58,418 nt of DNA from Heliomicrobium undosum (GCF_009877425.1 NZ_WXEY01000021.1:1-58418); one strand, 5' to 3'. Shown: positions 16,472 through 25,971, counted from the first letter of the stretch. Made by a program: numbers and translations. The notes: generated by a model from the sequence alone, not told the origin.

Positions 16472-17806
16472 CTATGGCTTGGAGGAACTCAACTGAGCCG
16501 GTCCGGCGGAGATTTCCGGAAAGCCCGGAAGACTGCCCACTGGCAGGCCGCCCGCATGGGCGCCGGTGAAGTTCGGCACGTCCGAATAGGCGGCGATGCC
16601 GTGTTCCGCCAGGTCCATGCCGTCGATCTCCTCCTCGGGGCTTACTCGGATGCCGACGGTGGCCTTCAGCAGGGCAAAGACAAGATAGGTGGAGGCGAAG
16701 GCGAAGAGGGACACGGCGAGGACGCCGAGGGTCTGAACGCCGAGCAGTTCCATGCCGCCGCCGTAGAAGAGACCTCGTTCGGTGTGGAAGAAACCGACGG
16801 CGATGACGCCGAAGGTGCCGCAGAAGCCGTGAACCGCCACGGCGCCGACGGGATCGTCGGCACGCAGGTGATCAACCCAGCCGACCGCCTCAACGACGAG
16901 GACGCCGGCGATGGCGCCGATGATGGCGGCGGCGACGGGCGAGACGCTGCCGCAACCGGCGGTGATCGCCACCAGACCGGCGAGACAGCCGTTGATGACC
17001 ATACTGGGATCAGGCTTGCCCCATTTAAACATGGTGTAGATGGCGCCCATAGTGCCGCCGGCAGCCGCCGCCAGGTTGGTCGTCACGGCCACACGGGCGA
17101 TGTTCATATCAAGACCGGAGAGGGAACTGCCGGGGTTGAAGCCGAACCAGCCGAACCAGAGCATGAAAGCGCCCAGCGCGGCCAGGGGCAGGTTGTGACC
17201 GGGGATGACGTTGGGGCTGCCATCGGCGTTGAACTTGCCCATGCGGGGTCCCAACACCAGGATCGCCGCCAGGGAGGCCCAACCGCCTACGGCGTGAACG
17301 GCGGCGCTGCCGGCGTAGTCGACCATGCCGAGCTTGGCGAGCCAGCCGTTGGCGTTCCAGACCCAGTGACCGGCGAGGGGATAGATGATGGCGGTGGCCA
17401 AAAAGCTAAAGACGATATAGGGGCCGAATTTCATCCGTTCCGCCACGGCGCCGGAGACGATGGTCGCCACGGCGACGGCGAAGGCCGCCTGAAAGAGCCA
17501 GTAAGCGTAAAGGGGAATTTTCAGACCCAGGTGCTCCGCTTCCCCTTGCAGGAAGAAATCGCTGACTCCAATGATACCGGCCTTGTCCAGGCCATACATG
17601 ACGCCGAAGCCGACGGCCCAGTAGCCGAGCATGCCGACGGTGCAATCCATGAAGACCTTCATGATGATGTTGATGCTGTTTTTGGCCCGGATGAAACCCG
17701 CCTCGAGGGCGGCAAAACCGGCTTCCATGAAAAAGACAAGTGCGGCGGCCATCAACACCCAGATGGTGTCGATCCCCATGGCCAGTTGTTCGGGCGTGGG
17801 CGTCAT
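16472..17806 (-). CDS. amtB: Ammonium transporter (444 aa)
   Basis: Amt/MEP-family channel for ammonium uptake, with about eleven transmembrane segments. The family signature DYAGSAAVHAVGG (first pore His) and the second pore-His segment VAVHGFCGTFG are present. The N-terminus begins directly with a membrane segment and has no signal peptide. ATG at 17806 has GGAGGAG 8 nt upstream. It lies downstream of PII (glnB) and the ANTAR regulator on the same strand, but has its own promoter and a long leader with a strong terminator (17860-17923), so it should be controlled by attenuation. Confidence 0.96.
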   Translation of the reverse strand: MTPTPEQLAMGIDTIWVLMAAALVFFMEAGFAALEAGFIRAKNSINIIMKVFMDCTVGMLGYWAVGFGVMYGLDKAGIIGVSDFFLQGEAEHLGLKIPLYAYWLFQAAFAVAVATIVSGAVAERMKFGPYIVFSFLATAIIYPLAGHWVWNANGWLAKLGMVDYAGSAAVHAVGGWASLAAILVLGPRMGKFNADGSPNVIPGHNLPLAALGAFMLWFGWFGFNPGSSLSGLDMNIARVAVTTNLAAAAGGTMGAIYTMFKWGKPDPSMVINGCLAGLVAITAGCGSVSPVAAAIIGAIAGVLVVEAVGWVDHLRADDPVGAVAVHGFCGTFGVIAVGFFHTERGLFYGGGMELLGVQTLGVLAVSLFAFASTYLVFALLKATVGIRVSPEEEIDGMDLAEHGIAAYSDVPNFTGAHAGGLPVGSLPGFPEISAGPAQLSSSKP

Positions 17807-17859
17807 TTGTTACTCCTCCTCTGAATCACTAAGACCGCTAAAAAGTGATTTGAACCCTG

Positions 17860-17923
17860 CAAAAACAAAGACGCCCTAGACCCCGCGAAAATGGTTTCGC
17901 CGGGTCTAGGGCGTCTCTGCCCC
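17860..17923 (-). promoter_or_regulatory. amtB leader attenuator: terminator competing with an ANTAR-type hexaloop hairpin
   Basis: The terminator stem is 14 perfect bp (17870-17883 with 17902-17915), extended by an inner GCGAAA/TTTCGC stem, and followed on the minus strand by TTTGTTTTTGC. A second hairpin, GGGGC-AGAGAC-GCCCT (17923-17908), overlaps the 5' arm of the terminator, so the two cannot form together. Its six-base loop has A at position 1 and G at position 4, the feature recognised by ANTAR-domain antiterminators. An ANTAR protein is coded two genes upstream. The second hairpin of the usual two-hairpin ANTAR site was not clearly found. Confidence 0.65.
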
Positions 17924-17946
17924 TGCATCACTATACCTCTTGTGCC

Positions 17947-17975
17947 ATTATAGGTCCCGAATCTGGCTTTTGCAA
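17947..17975 (-). promoter_or_regulatory. Promoter of the amtB leader
   Basis: On the minus strand TTGCAA (17970-17975) and TATAAT (17947-17952) are separated by 17 bp. It lies between glnB and the attenuator, so amtB can be transcribed apart from glnB. The start is expected near 17940. Confidence 0.7.
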
Positions 17976-18057
17976 GCAGATTTTTCCGCACTATCTCTGC
18001 TTTTTCTAAGCAATACGTCAGTGACAAGCAGGGCGCCGATGATTCGCTGCAAATCCC

Positions 18058-18396
18058 CTACAGGGCGACGGCTCCCCGCTCGCCTGTCCGGATCCGCACC
18101 GCCTCTTCGATGGGAAGGATAAAGATCTTGCCGTCTCCCACCTGCCCTGTCCGGGCGGCTTCGACGATAGTCTGCACCACTGTTTCCACTTCGCCATCCG
18201 ATACGGCCAGTTCCAGTTTCACTTTGGTCCGCAGTGTGATGGCATACTCCTGACCGCGGTAAACGCCAGTCTCTCCCTTTTGTCTCCCGCATCCCATCAC
18301 CTGGGTGAGGGTCATGCCCCGGATGCCGATGGCCTCGAGGCGTTGTTTGACCAGATCCAGGCGTTCTGGGCGAAAGACCGCTTCAATCTTTTTCAC
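18058..18396 (-). CDS. glnB: PII nitrogen regulatory protein (112 aa)
   Basis: Trimeric PII signal protein that senses 2-oxoglutarate and ATP/ADP and usually controls the ammonium transporter next to it. The T-loop has Y46 and Y51 (GVYRGQEY), and the C-terminal segment GDGKIFILP is the family signature. GTG at 18396 is chosen (MKKIEAVFRPE) because AGGAAAGG lies 8-10 nt upstream and homologues start with MKKIEA; the longer frame starting three codons earlier overlaps that site. The ANTAR regulator gene ends 26 bp upstream. GlnK versus GlnB cannot be settled by eye; the amtB link favours the GlnK role. Confidence 0.94.
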   Translation of the reverse strand: MKKIEAVFRPERLDLVKQRLEAIGIRGMTLTQVMGCGRQKGETGVYRGQEYAITLRTKVKLELAVSDGEVETVVQTIVEAARTGQVGDGKIFILPIEEAVRIRTGERGAVAL

Positions 18397-18422
18397 TCGG
18401 TTCACCTTTCCTACGAAATTCT

Positions 18423-18998
18423 TTATTGCATGTCGTAGGCGACGACGATCGCCTCCGCCACGGCTTTTAGACTCATCCGCTTGTTCATGGACTGCTTCTG
18501 GATGCGCCGGAAGGCCTCGGCCTCGTTGATACCCAGGTTGCGCATCAAGATCCCCTTGGCTTTTTCGACGATTTTGCGCGTTTCGATGGTGTTCTTCAAC
18601 TGCCGGATTTCCTTTTCCAGCCGGCTGACTTCCCGGAAACGGCTGACGGCCAAGTCGATGATCGGCTGCAGGGACATCTCCTGCAGCGGTTTGATCAGGT
18701 AGGGCAACAGGGTGTCGGCCTCACGGCTCCGGTGACTCTCCCGGCCTCGTTCCAGGAGCAGGACGACCGGGCAGAGCCGTTCATCTTCAATCATGTGTGC
18801 AACACTTTCACCATCCTTCATCGCCGGTTGAACGGAGATGAAGACGAGATCAGGGGTAAGCCGGCGGATCAGTTTCAATGTACCGAGACCGTCTTCGGCT
18901 TCGCCAACGACCATCTGACCCAGGGCGTGCAGAAGTTTTTTCAATTCCACTCGCTGCGTCTCGTCGGGATCCCCGAGTATTACGCGAAGTCCTTGCAT
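18423..18998 (-). CDS. ANTAR-domain antiterminator with a pseudo-receiver domain (191 aa)
   Basis: RNA-binding antitermination regulator of the AmiR/NasR type. The N-terminal half folds like a response-regulator receiver: acidic pocket D10/D12, switch region, and K103 in LIKPL. The phospho-acceptor position (PDLVFIS) holds S55 instead of Asp, so it is probably not phosphorylated. A coiled coil (about 120-140) leads into the ANTAR domain (about 135-188) with KIVEKAKGILM and a helix ending in AEAIVVAYD. It is the first gene of the ANTAR-glnB-amtB cluster, and the amtB leader contains a matching hexaloop antiterminator. ATG at 18998 has GGAGG 8 nt upstream. Its trigger may be PII or another ligand (inference). 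Confidence 0.9.
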   Translation of the reverse strand: MQGLRVILGDPDETQRVELKKLLHALGQMVVGEAEDGLGTLKLIRRLTPDLVFISVQPAMKDGESVAHMIEDERLCPVVLLLERGRESHRSREADTLLPYLIKPLQEMSLQPIIDLAVSRFREVSRLEKEIRQLKNTIETRKIVEKAKGILMRNLGINEAEAFRRIQKQSMNKRMSLKAVAEAIVVAYDMQ

Positions 18999-19133
18999 GG
19001 CCTTGCCTCCAACTTATGCCTCTCTATCACTATGTCCCTAAAAATATTCTGTTTCCCCCGCATCATCATCATCAAATGCTAATTAACATTGGGCAGTACT
19101 TATATTGTAACGACCTGCGCCGTAGGCGTCAAA

Positions 19134-19240
19134 GGGTGTCTTCCATAAAAAGGCCGCCCAAGGGTCTTTTCTTATGGAAAAGCGAATCACATCCTCACCC
19201 ATTCCCTCGTGGCGAGCATTGTTGCGCTCGCGCTTTTTTT
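19134..19240 (+). ncRNA. Structured leader RNA with terminator upstream of the TauE gene
   Basis: GGGTG (19134-19138) pairs with CACCC (19196-19200) and encloses a perfect stem TTCCATAA (19141-19148) with TTATGGAA (19172-19179). A terminator follows: GCGAGC (19212-19217) with GCTCGC (19226-19231) and then seven T. An alternative CTCG-TGG-CGAG hairpin would compete with the terminator. This is the shape of a riboswitch or attenuator controlling the gene at 19344. I do not recognise the class. The rest of the 19000-19343 gap shows no gene. Confidence 0.45.
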
Positions 19241-19343
19241 CGCTTATATGGCTTTTCGCGTGGACGAATATTGCCGTTCAGGGATATAATGATACCGTCG
19301 TCTTCCCGTACAAAAAGATAGAACTGCAATAGGAGTAATGGTC

Positions 19344-20144
19344 ATGGACTTCGCGCTGCTTTTCATCACAGGCCTGGGAGCCGGAACACTTGGCTCTCTG
19401 ATCGGCGTGGGCGGCGGTTTCATCGTCGTTCCCGTGTTGCTGCTCCTCTTCGCTTATCCCCATACGTGGACAGTGGCCACGTCCCTCTTCTTCATTTTTA
19501 TCAACTCGCTCGTGAGCAGTTACAACTACTCCCGCCAAAAGCGGGTGGACTTCGCCACCGGGATCCCCTTTGCCGTGAGCACGATTCCCGGCGCCCTCGC
19601 CGGCGCCTACCTGGTGCCCTATCTGTCGGGAAAGGCCTTTGACACGGCCTTCGCCGTGCTGCTGCTGCTGGTGTCTCTGTTCATGCTCTTTCGCCCCCAG
19701 GGACCGGCAAGGGACCGCACGCCCGACTGGCTGGGAAAAAAGACGACGCGGAAATTCACCGACGCCCATGGGGTGGAACACGAATACAGCTTCAGCCTGC
19801 TCTTCGGCATCATGGTCAGCTTTTTCGTCGGTTTCCTATCGAGCATCTTCGGCATCGGCGGCGGGATCATCCATGTGCCGGCCATGACCTTGATCATGGG
19901 CATTCCACCCCACATCGCAACGGCCACGTCCATGTTCATTCTCACCGTCTCGTCCTTCTTCGGCACGCTGCCCCATATCCCCGCCGGCGAGGTGCAGCCT
20001 GTAGCTGCTTTGGCCCTCGCTCTCGGCGCCATCGGCGGCGCGCAGATCGGCACCCGCCTGGCCCCGAAGGTAAATGCCCGGCGATTGATGCAAATCTTCG
20101 CCGTGATCATGTTCATGCTGGCCCTTCGCTTGTTTTTGCGGTAA
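19344..20144 (+). CDS. TauE/SafE family anion transporter (266 aa)
   Basis: Integral membrane protein of the TauE/SafE (sulfite/sulfonate export-like) family. Two homologous halves each carry a glycine-rich turn, GSLIGVGGGFIVVP near the N-terminus and SIFGIGGGIIHVP near residue 170, the hallmark of the family. About eight transmembrane segments are visible, with a polar loop around residues 115-145. ATG at 19344 (MDFALLF) has AGGAG 8 nt upstream; the ATG two codons earlier is too close to that site. The substrate is unknown. The leader RNA at 19134-19240 suggests ligand- or condition-dependent expression. Confidence 0.88.
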   Translation: MDFALLFITGLGAGTLGSLIGVGGGFIVVPVLLLLFAYPHTWTVATSLFFIFINSLVSSYNYSRQKRVDFATGIPFAVSTIPGALAGAYLVPYLSGKAFDTAFAVLLLLVSLFMLFRPQGPARDRTPDWLGKKTTRKFTDAHGVEHEYSFSLLFGIMVSFFVGFLSSIFGIGGGIIHVPAMTLIMGIPPHIATATSMFILTVSSFFGTLPHIPAGEVQPVAALALALGAIGGAQIGTRLAPKVNARRLMQIFAVIMFMLALRLFLR

Positions 20145-20164
20145 TTGAGAGTTTTTAAAACGCC

Positions 20165-20196
20165 AAGCCTGTCTGATGTTATATTCAGACAGGCTT
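20165..20196. terminator. Bidirectional terminator between the TauE gene and pyk
   Basis: AAGCCTGTCTGA (20165-20176) pairs perfectly with TCAGACAGGCTT (20185-20196) around an 8-nt loop. AT-rich tails lie on both sides and the genes converge here. Confidence 0.8.
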
Positions 20197-20233
20197 ATTA
20201 TCATTTTAACCAAGTTTTTTCATTTCCACCGGA

Positions 20234-22024
20234 TCAGAGCACTCGCGCCGTCCCCTCGTAGATCATCCCCCGCTCGGTGGCGTCCATGGTGACGACGGCG
20301 CCGTCGGAGAGCGCCTCGAAGGCCTTGTCGACACCGACGATGACAGGAATGCCGAACTGCAATCCCACGATGGCCGCGTGGGAGGTAAGGCCGCCTTCGA
20401 CGGTGATGATGCCGGCGCAGCGTTCGATGGCCTGCACGTAATCTCGGTCCGTCCCGAAGGCCACCAGGATCTCGCCCTTCTCCAGCCGGGCGGCGTCGGC
20501 GGCGGAGCGACAGAGGCGCACCTTGCCGACAGCCTTCCTCCGGCCGATGCCCATGCCATGGGCCAACACCCGACCGGCCACATGGACCTTGAGCAGGTTC
20601 GTTGTGCCTGATACGCCGACCGGCACGCCGGCGGTGACGACGACGAGGTCGCCTGAGGCGATGCGCCCTTCCTGCAAGGCGCAGTCGATGGCGTCACCGA
20701 GCATCTCGTCGGTGCCCGCCGTTTCCCGCACCTTCATCGGCTCAGCGCCCCAGACGACAGCCATCTGGCGCATCACCCTCGTTTCCGGCGTCGCAGCGAT
20801 GATGGGACAATCGGGACGGTAGCGGGAAACCATGCGGGCTGTTGATCCGGCTTTGGTTAAGGTGATGATCGCCTTCGCCCCCAGGTCGGCGGCGATGCTG
20901 CAGGTGGCGTGGCTGATCGAGTCGGTGACCGAACCGAGGCCGGCTTTGCGGCGGCGGTCCAGTTCCTCGTCATGGCGAAGCGCCTGCTCGGTGCGCATGG
21001 CGATGCGCGCCATCATCGTGACGGCCTCGACAGGGTACTTGCCGGCCGCCGTCTCGCCGGAGAGCATGATGGCGTCGGTCCCATCGAGGATGGCGTTGGC
21101 CACGTCGGTCGCCTCGGCCCGGGTCGGCCGGGGATTGCGGATCATCGAGTCGAGCATCTGGGTCGCCGTGATCACCGGCTTGCCGGCGATGTTGCACTTT
21201 TCGATGATCAACTTCTGGACGAGGGGGACGTCTTCCGTCGGGATGGCTACGCCGAGGTCGCCCCTGGCCACCATGATCCCGTCGGAGACGGCCAGGATCT
21301 CGTCGATGTTGTCGACGCCCTGATGGTTCTCGATCTTGGCGATCAACTGCATGGAAGCGCCGCGGTCCTCCAGGATCTTGCGGATGCCGAGCACATCGGA
21401 GGCGTCGCGGACAAAGGAGATGGCGACGAAATCCATGTCCTGGGCGATGCCGAACTCGAGATCCTTCACTTCCTTTTCGCTGATGGCCGGCATGCGCAAG
21501 GCCACGCCAGGGACGCTGACACCCTTGCGGCTGCTCACATCCCCGCCGTTTTTTACGAGGCAACGGATCTCGCCGGGCCGGATGTCGGTCACTTCCATTT
21601 CAATGTTCCCGTCGTCGATGAGCACGCGCACGCCCGTTCGCACATCCTCGACAAGCCCGGCGTAGCTGATCGGCAGGCGCTCCTTCGTCCCTAAGGACCC
21701 ATCGTCGGGAAAAAGGGTCACTTCGGCGCCTTCCTCCAGGGTCGTTTTGCCGCCGGCCACCTGGCCGAGGCGGATCTCGGGGCCTTTCGTGTCGAGGAGG
21801 ATGGCGATGGGCTGTTCCAAGGCCTGCGCCGCCTGGCGAACGGCGGCGATGCGGGCGGCATGCTCTTCATAGGTGCCGTGGGAAAAGTTTAACCGGGCCA
21901 CCCGCATGCCGGCCCGGATCATCTCGGACAGGATGGCTGGGTCGGAACTGGCGGGTCCGACGGTACAGACGATCTTGGTGCGGGGCGTCCCGGACGGAGA
22001 AGCCTCCTGGGAAAATGCATGCAT
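20234..22024 (-). CDS. pyk: Pyruvate kinase with C-terminal PEP-utilising domain (596 aa)
   Basis: Converts PEP and ADP to pyruvate and ATP. The catalytic core (about 15-480) has TKIVCTVGPAS, MVARGDLGV and the pyruvate kinase signature around IAKIENHQGVDN. The C-terminal extension (about 510-596) is a PEP-utilising mobile-type domain with GGLTSHAAIVG (H549), as in pyruvate kinases of Bacilli and many Clostridia. ATG at 22024 has GGGAGG 9 nt upstream. It lies downstream of pfkA and two tiny ORFs on the same strand, so glycolytic genes are grouped. Confidence 0.96.
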   Translation of the reverse strand: MHAFSQEASPSGTPRTKIVCTVGPASSDPAILSEMIRAGMRVARLNFSHGTYEEHAARIAAVRQAAQALEQPIAILLDTKGPEIRLGQVAGGKTTLEEGAEVTLFPDDGSLGTKERLPISYAGLVEDVRTGVRVLIDDGNIEMEVTDIRPGEIRCLVKNGGDVSSRKGVSVPGVALRMPAISEKEVKDLEFGIAQDMDFVAISFVRDASDVLGIRKILEDRGASMQLIAKIENHQGVDNIDEILAVSDGIMVARGDLGVAIPTEDVPLVQKLIIEKCNIAGKPVITATQMLDSMIRNPRPTRAEATDVANAILDGTDAIMLSGETAAGKYPVEAVTMMARIAMRTEQALRHDEELDRRRKAGLGSVTDSISHATCSIAADLGAKAIITLTKAGSTARMVSRYRPDCPIIAATPETRVMRQMAVVWGAEPMKVRETAGTDEMLGDAIDCALQEGRIASGDLVVVTAGVPVGVSGTTNLLKVHVAGRVLAHGMGIGRRKAVGKVRLCRSAADAARLEKGEILVAFGTDRDYVQAIERCAGIITVEGGLTSHAAIVGLQFGIPVIVGVDKAFEALSDGAVVTMDATERGMIYEGTARVL

Positions 22025-22065
22025 GAATTCGAACCTCCCATGGGAGCGCCTGGGCGCCTCCCCTT

Positions 22066-22152
22066 TTACCCCTTGCCTTTCTGCTGGGTCGTCGAATACT
22101 TCTTCAGCCCGCTGCCGGCTTCCTCCCGTGCCCGGAAAAATTGACCATACAT
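22066..22152 (-). CDS. Possible 28-aa ORF between the small membrane protein and pyk
   Basis: ATG at 22152 follows directly on the TAA of the 55-aa gene, with AGAAGG a few bases before it, so it could be read by coupled translation. The product (MYGQFFRAREEAGSGLKK then a short basic tail) is polar and basic. No family is recognised. It may simply be chance. Confidence 0.3.
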   Translation of the reverse strand: MYGQFFRAREEAGSGLKKYSTTQQKGKG

Positions 22153-22320
22153 TTACCTTCTCGTCACCAGCAGATAGACGAACCAGGCGCCCCCGCCGAT
22201 CAGGAGCAGGGAGCCGAGCCGTGACTGATAGCCATAAAGGAGCGCCCCCAGAAGCAACACGATGACGGCGGCGCCATACAATCCCCCGCGTACCTTGGCC
22301 CAGTTTTGATCAGAGAACAC
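22153..22320 (-). CDS. Small membrane protein between pfkA and pyk (55 aa)
   Basis: GTG at 22320 opens a 55-codon frame. The product starts polar (MFSDQNWAKVRGG), has two hydrophobic segments (about residues 14-30 and 36-52; AAVIVLLLGALLYG and LGSLLLIGGGAWFVYLL), and ends in TRR, as expected for a double-spanning membrane protein. GGGGTGA lies 5-6 nt before the start. It is 35 bp downstream of the pfkA stop, in the same direction, and is the best explanation for the 330-bp gap. The function is unknown. Confidence 0.6.
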   Translation of the reverse strand: MFSDQNWAKVRGGLYGAAVIVLLLGALLYGYQSRLGSLLLIGGGAWFVYLLVTRR

Positions 22321-22355
22321 ATCGCTCACCCCGAGGGTAGTTTACCCCCGGCGTA

Positions 22356-23345
<990 letters not shown>

Positions 23346-23417
23346 TCAAAACAGAACCCTCTTTTTCCGCTGCTGAAAACTAGATTGCCCCCAACTCCCT
23401 GCCGGCTTGCGATCACA

Positions 23418-23456
23418 GAAAAAAAGACGCCGCCGGTTCTTCCGCCGGGGCGTCTT
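23418..23456 (-). terminator. Terminator of accD-accA
   Basis: AAAGACGCC and GGCGTCTTT arms, with CCGGC inner pairs, form a long GC-rich stem. On the minus strand it is followed by seven T. It directly follows the accA stop codon. Confidence 0.8.
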
Positions 23457-23464
23457 TGATACGA

Positions 23465-24472
23465 TTACATCTCCGCCGCTTCTCGCGCGCCGGTTGCCAA
23501 GGGGCCGAAAGGTTCATCTTCGATGCAGTGCATCCCCAGGTTGCGGTACTTCCCGTAACGACCGTCGACCAGCTCCTGGGCGGAAAGGACCATCAACGAC
23601 TCCAGTTCGTCGCTGAGCGCCGCTGCCAGCTCTTTGGCCGTGCCGATCGGGTTGCGGTGGGCGCCGCCGGAGGGCTCAGGCACGATGCGGTCGATCAGCT
23701 TCAGGTCTTTCAGCCGCTCGGCCGTGATGCCCATGGCGGCTGCGGCCTGCGGCGCCAGCGTGGCGTCTTTGAAGAGGATCGATGCGGCCGATTCCGGAGA
23801 AGCGACGGAGTAGACGGCGTGCTCCAGCATCAGCAGGCGGTCGGCCACGCCGAGGGCCAACGCGCCGCCGCTGCCGCCTTCGCCGATGATCACGGAGATG
23901 ATCGGCACGGGCAGCGCAGCCATCTCCAGGAGGTTGCGGGCGATCGCTTCGGCTTGTCCCCGCTCCTCGGCGCCGATGCCGCAGTAAGCGCCCGGCGTGT
24001 CGATGAAGCAGATGATGGGCCGGCCGAACTTGGCCGCCTGGCGCATCAGCCGCAGGGCCTTGCGGTATCCCTCAGGATGGGGCATGCCGAAGTTGCGGTA
24101 GATGTTCTCTTTCGTATCCTTGCCCTTCACATGGCCGATGACGGTGACAGGACGTCCCTGGAAGCGGGCGATGCCGGCCATGATGGCCGGGTCGTCGCCA
24201 TAGAGGCGGTCGCCCTTCATCTCATAGAACTCCTCGAAGAGGAGACGGATGTACTCGATCGTGTTGGGACGGTCCGGATGGCGGGCCAATTGGGCCTGCT
24301 GCCACGGTGTCAGGTCGCGGTAGATCTTTTTGCGCAGTTCCTCGGCCTTCTGTTCCAGCGTGGCGATCTCGCTGCTGAAATCCAGGTCCTTTTCTTGGGA
24401 GAAGGTGCGCAGTTCGTTGATTTTCGTTTCCAGTTCAAAAAGCGGTTTTTCAAAATCCAGCGGCAGCGCCAT
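23465..24472 (-). CDS. accA: Acetyl-CoA carboxylase carboxyltransferase alpha subunit (335 aa)
   Basis: With AccD it transfers the carboxyl group from carboxybiotin to acetyl-CoA, giving malonyl-CoA for fatty acid synthesis. Motifs include the N-terminal [44 protein letters not shown] and [16 protein letters not shown]. The ATG overlaps the accD stop codon (TAATG), so translation is coupled. Length is typical for AccA. The pair is followed by a strong terminator. Confidence 0.96.
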   Translation of the reverse strand: MALPLDFEKPLFELETKINELRTFSQEKDLDFSSEIATLEQKAEELRKKIYRDLTPWQQAQLARHPDRPNTIEYIRLLFEEFYEMKGDRLYGDDPAIMAGIARFQGRPVTVIGHVKGKDTKENIYRNFGMPHPEGYRKALRLMRQAAKFGRPIICFIDTPGAYCGIGAEERGQAEAIARNLLEMAALPVPIISVIIGEGGSGGALALGVADRLLMLEHAVYSVASPESAASILFKDATLAPQAAAAMGITAERLKDLKLIDRIVPEPSGGAHRNPIGTAKELAAALSDELESLMVLSAQELVDGRYGKYRNLGMHCIEDEPFGPLATGAREAAEM

Positions 24473-25266
24473 TAGCCTTCCACCCCCTCGACGGAATCAC
24501 AGTTGTGCAGCGCCAGCAGCGCGGCCATTTGCTCGCGCATCTTCGGGCGCTCGATGATGATGTCGACCATACCGTGTTTTTGCAAAAATTCAGACCGCTG
24601 GAATCCTTCCGGCAGTTTTTGACGGATCGTCTGCTCGATGACGCGGGGGCCGGTGAAGCCGATCAAGGCGCCGGGCTCGGCGATGATCAGGTCGCCCAGC
24701 ATGGCAAAGCTGGCCGTAACGCCGCCGGTCGTCGGGTCGGTGAGGACCGAGAAAAAGGGCAGCCCGGCCTCGGAGAGGCGGGTCAGGGCGGCGCTGGTGC
24801 GGGCCATCTGCATCAGCGAGAGGACGCCTTCCTGCATGCGGGCGCCGCCGGAAGCGGAAAACAGCACCAGCGGCAGGCGCAGCTTCAGCGCCCGTTCGGC
24901 GGCGCGAACGATCTTCTCGCCGACAACGGCGCCCATGGAGGCCATGATAAAGCGGGGATCCATGACGCCGAGGACAAAGGGGATGTCACAGATCCTTCCT
25001 TGCCCGGTCGTGATGGCCTCGCCCATTGACGTTTCAATCTGACACTTCTGAATTTTTTGTGCATAGCCAGGGAACTTGAGGGGATCTTTCGATACCAGTT
25101 CCCGGTCCCACTCGATGAAGGTGTTCTCGTCGACCAGCATATCGATCCGTTCCCGCGCCGTCATCCGAAAATGGTAACCGCACCGGCATACCTTCAGATT
25201 CTTCTCCAACTCTTTCGTCAACAGGATCTGCTGACACTGCTTGCATTTCACCCACAAACCATCCAT
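24472..25266 (-). CDS. accD: Acetyl-CoA carboxylase carboxyltransferase beta subunit (264 aa)
   Basis: Beta half of the carboxyltransferase. The N-terminal zinc finger uses CKQC and CRCG (C-x2-C twice). The crotonase-fold core shows [31 protein letters not shown] and [14 protein letters not shown]. Homologues usually have about 20 more residues before the zinc finger; here ATG at 25266 starts directly at [14 protein letters not shown] is about 12 nt upstream, a rather long spacing. It forms an operon with accA. Confidence 0.95.
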   Translation of the reverse strand: MDGLWVKCKQCQQILLTKELEKNLKVCRCGYHFRMTARERIDMLVDENTFIEWDRELVSKDPLKFPGYAQKIQKCQIETSMGEAITTGQGRICDIPFVLGVMDPRFIMASMGAVVGEKIVRAAERALKLRLPLVLFSASGGARMQEGVLSLMQMARTSAALTRLSEAGLPFFSVLTDPTTGGVTASFAMLGDLIIAEPGALIGFTGPRVIEQTIRQKLPEGFQRSEFLQKHGMVDIIIERPKMREQMAALLALHNCDSVEGVEG

Positions 25267-25374
25267 TTGTTTATCGCGCCCCTTAATCGATAGTGTATCC
25301 AGTTGGTACGGTTACGCTGGGGACCTGCCCGCGGCGTGACATCATGGGTGGCGTGGGCCGAGGCTTGGGTGTGC

Positions 25375-25575
25375 TTACCCTCCCAAGGCCCCGCTCAGAA
25401 TCTCATGGGCTTCTTCGGCTTCTGATTCGGGTACGAGGATTTCTACGGAACCTGAGTCGCCAAGATGAGGCACCCCGACAGGTCGCAACATGACGAGCAA
25501 ACCTTCGTTCGTGAGTACGTTCTTCAACATTTCTGCGGTGGTGCGGTTGGGTGCGATGTAAACGACGGTCCACAT
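25375..25575 (-). CDS. DUF2007-like small protein (66 aa)
   Basis: Small soluble protein resembling the DUF2007 family of putative signal-transducing proteins: WTVVYIAPNRTTAEMLKN, then LLVMLRPVGVPH, and SVEILVPESEAEEAHEIL at the C-terminus. The pattern is a beta-alpha-beta fold like a small ferredoxin-like domain. The biochemical role is not known. ATG at 25575 has AGGTGA upstream. It lies between accD and mtrB and could be co-transcribed with either. Confidence 0.7.
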   Translation of the reverse strand: MWTVVYIAPNRTTAEMLKNVLTNEGLLVMLRPVGVPHLGDSGSVEILVPESEAEEAHEILSGALGG

Positions 25576-25602
25576 AGGGAATCACCTCTCTCTTGTCTCC
25601 AT

Positions 25603-25836
25603 TCAGATTCCGGCTTCAATTTCACCGTGCTTGGTAAAGATCGTGGCCCGGCCGCGGATCTTCATGGCCGATGTGTGTTCTGTGAACTGGGCAACCATGA
25701 CCTCACCCTTGTCCAATTTCTCTGAATGGTGAAACCTCGTATCCTTGCCCCGGGTCAGGCCGATGATGGTTACGCCGTTTTCCAAGGCTTTGATGACGAT
25801 GTACTCGCCACCGATGGCCGTTTCCTTTTCCAGCAT
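25603..25836 (-). CDS. mtrB: Tryptophan RNA-binding attenuation protein TRAP (77 aa)
   Basis: Forms an 11-mer ring that binds tryptophan and wraps trp leader RNA with GAG/UAG repeats, causing termination. The sequence follows Bacillus TRAP closely: [30 protein letters not shown] and [14 protein letters not shown]. The RNA-binding Lys-Lys-Arg set is K40, K59 and R61, and the tryptophan-pocket Thr residues (T28, T33) are kept. ATG at 25836 has AGGGAAGG upstream at a longish distance. No trp genes are in the window, so it acts in trans; no folate gene (mtrA) precedes it, unlike in Bacillus. Confidence 0.93.
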   Translation of the reverse strand: MLEKETAIGGEYIVIKALENGVTIIGLTRGKDTRFHHSEKLDKGEVMVAQFTEHTSAMKIRGRATIFTKHGEIEAGI

Positions 25837-25971
25837 AAGAGCACAACCTTCCCTGAGATTATGTCAATTTCCGTGTTGTCGCACGCTTGGAGACCCAGAT
25901 CAGAACTAGAATAACACAATTTTTCCCTCCGATGCAAATAGTATCGAAGATCAATCGGTTATTCGTCATTC

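Noticed and set aside
16466-17824. 452-codon open frame opposite amtB
   Set aside because: Antisense to an unmistakable ammonium transporter; highly polar low-complexity product.
17870-17915. Simple end-of-operon terminator for glnB
   Set aside because: A good promoter lies between glnB and this hairpin, and the hairpin sits inside the amtB leader with a competing structure, so an attenuator explains it better.
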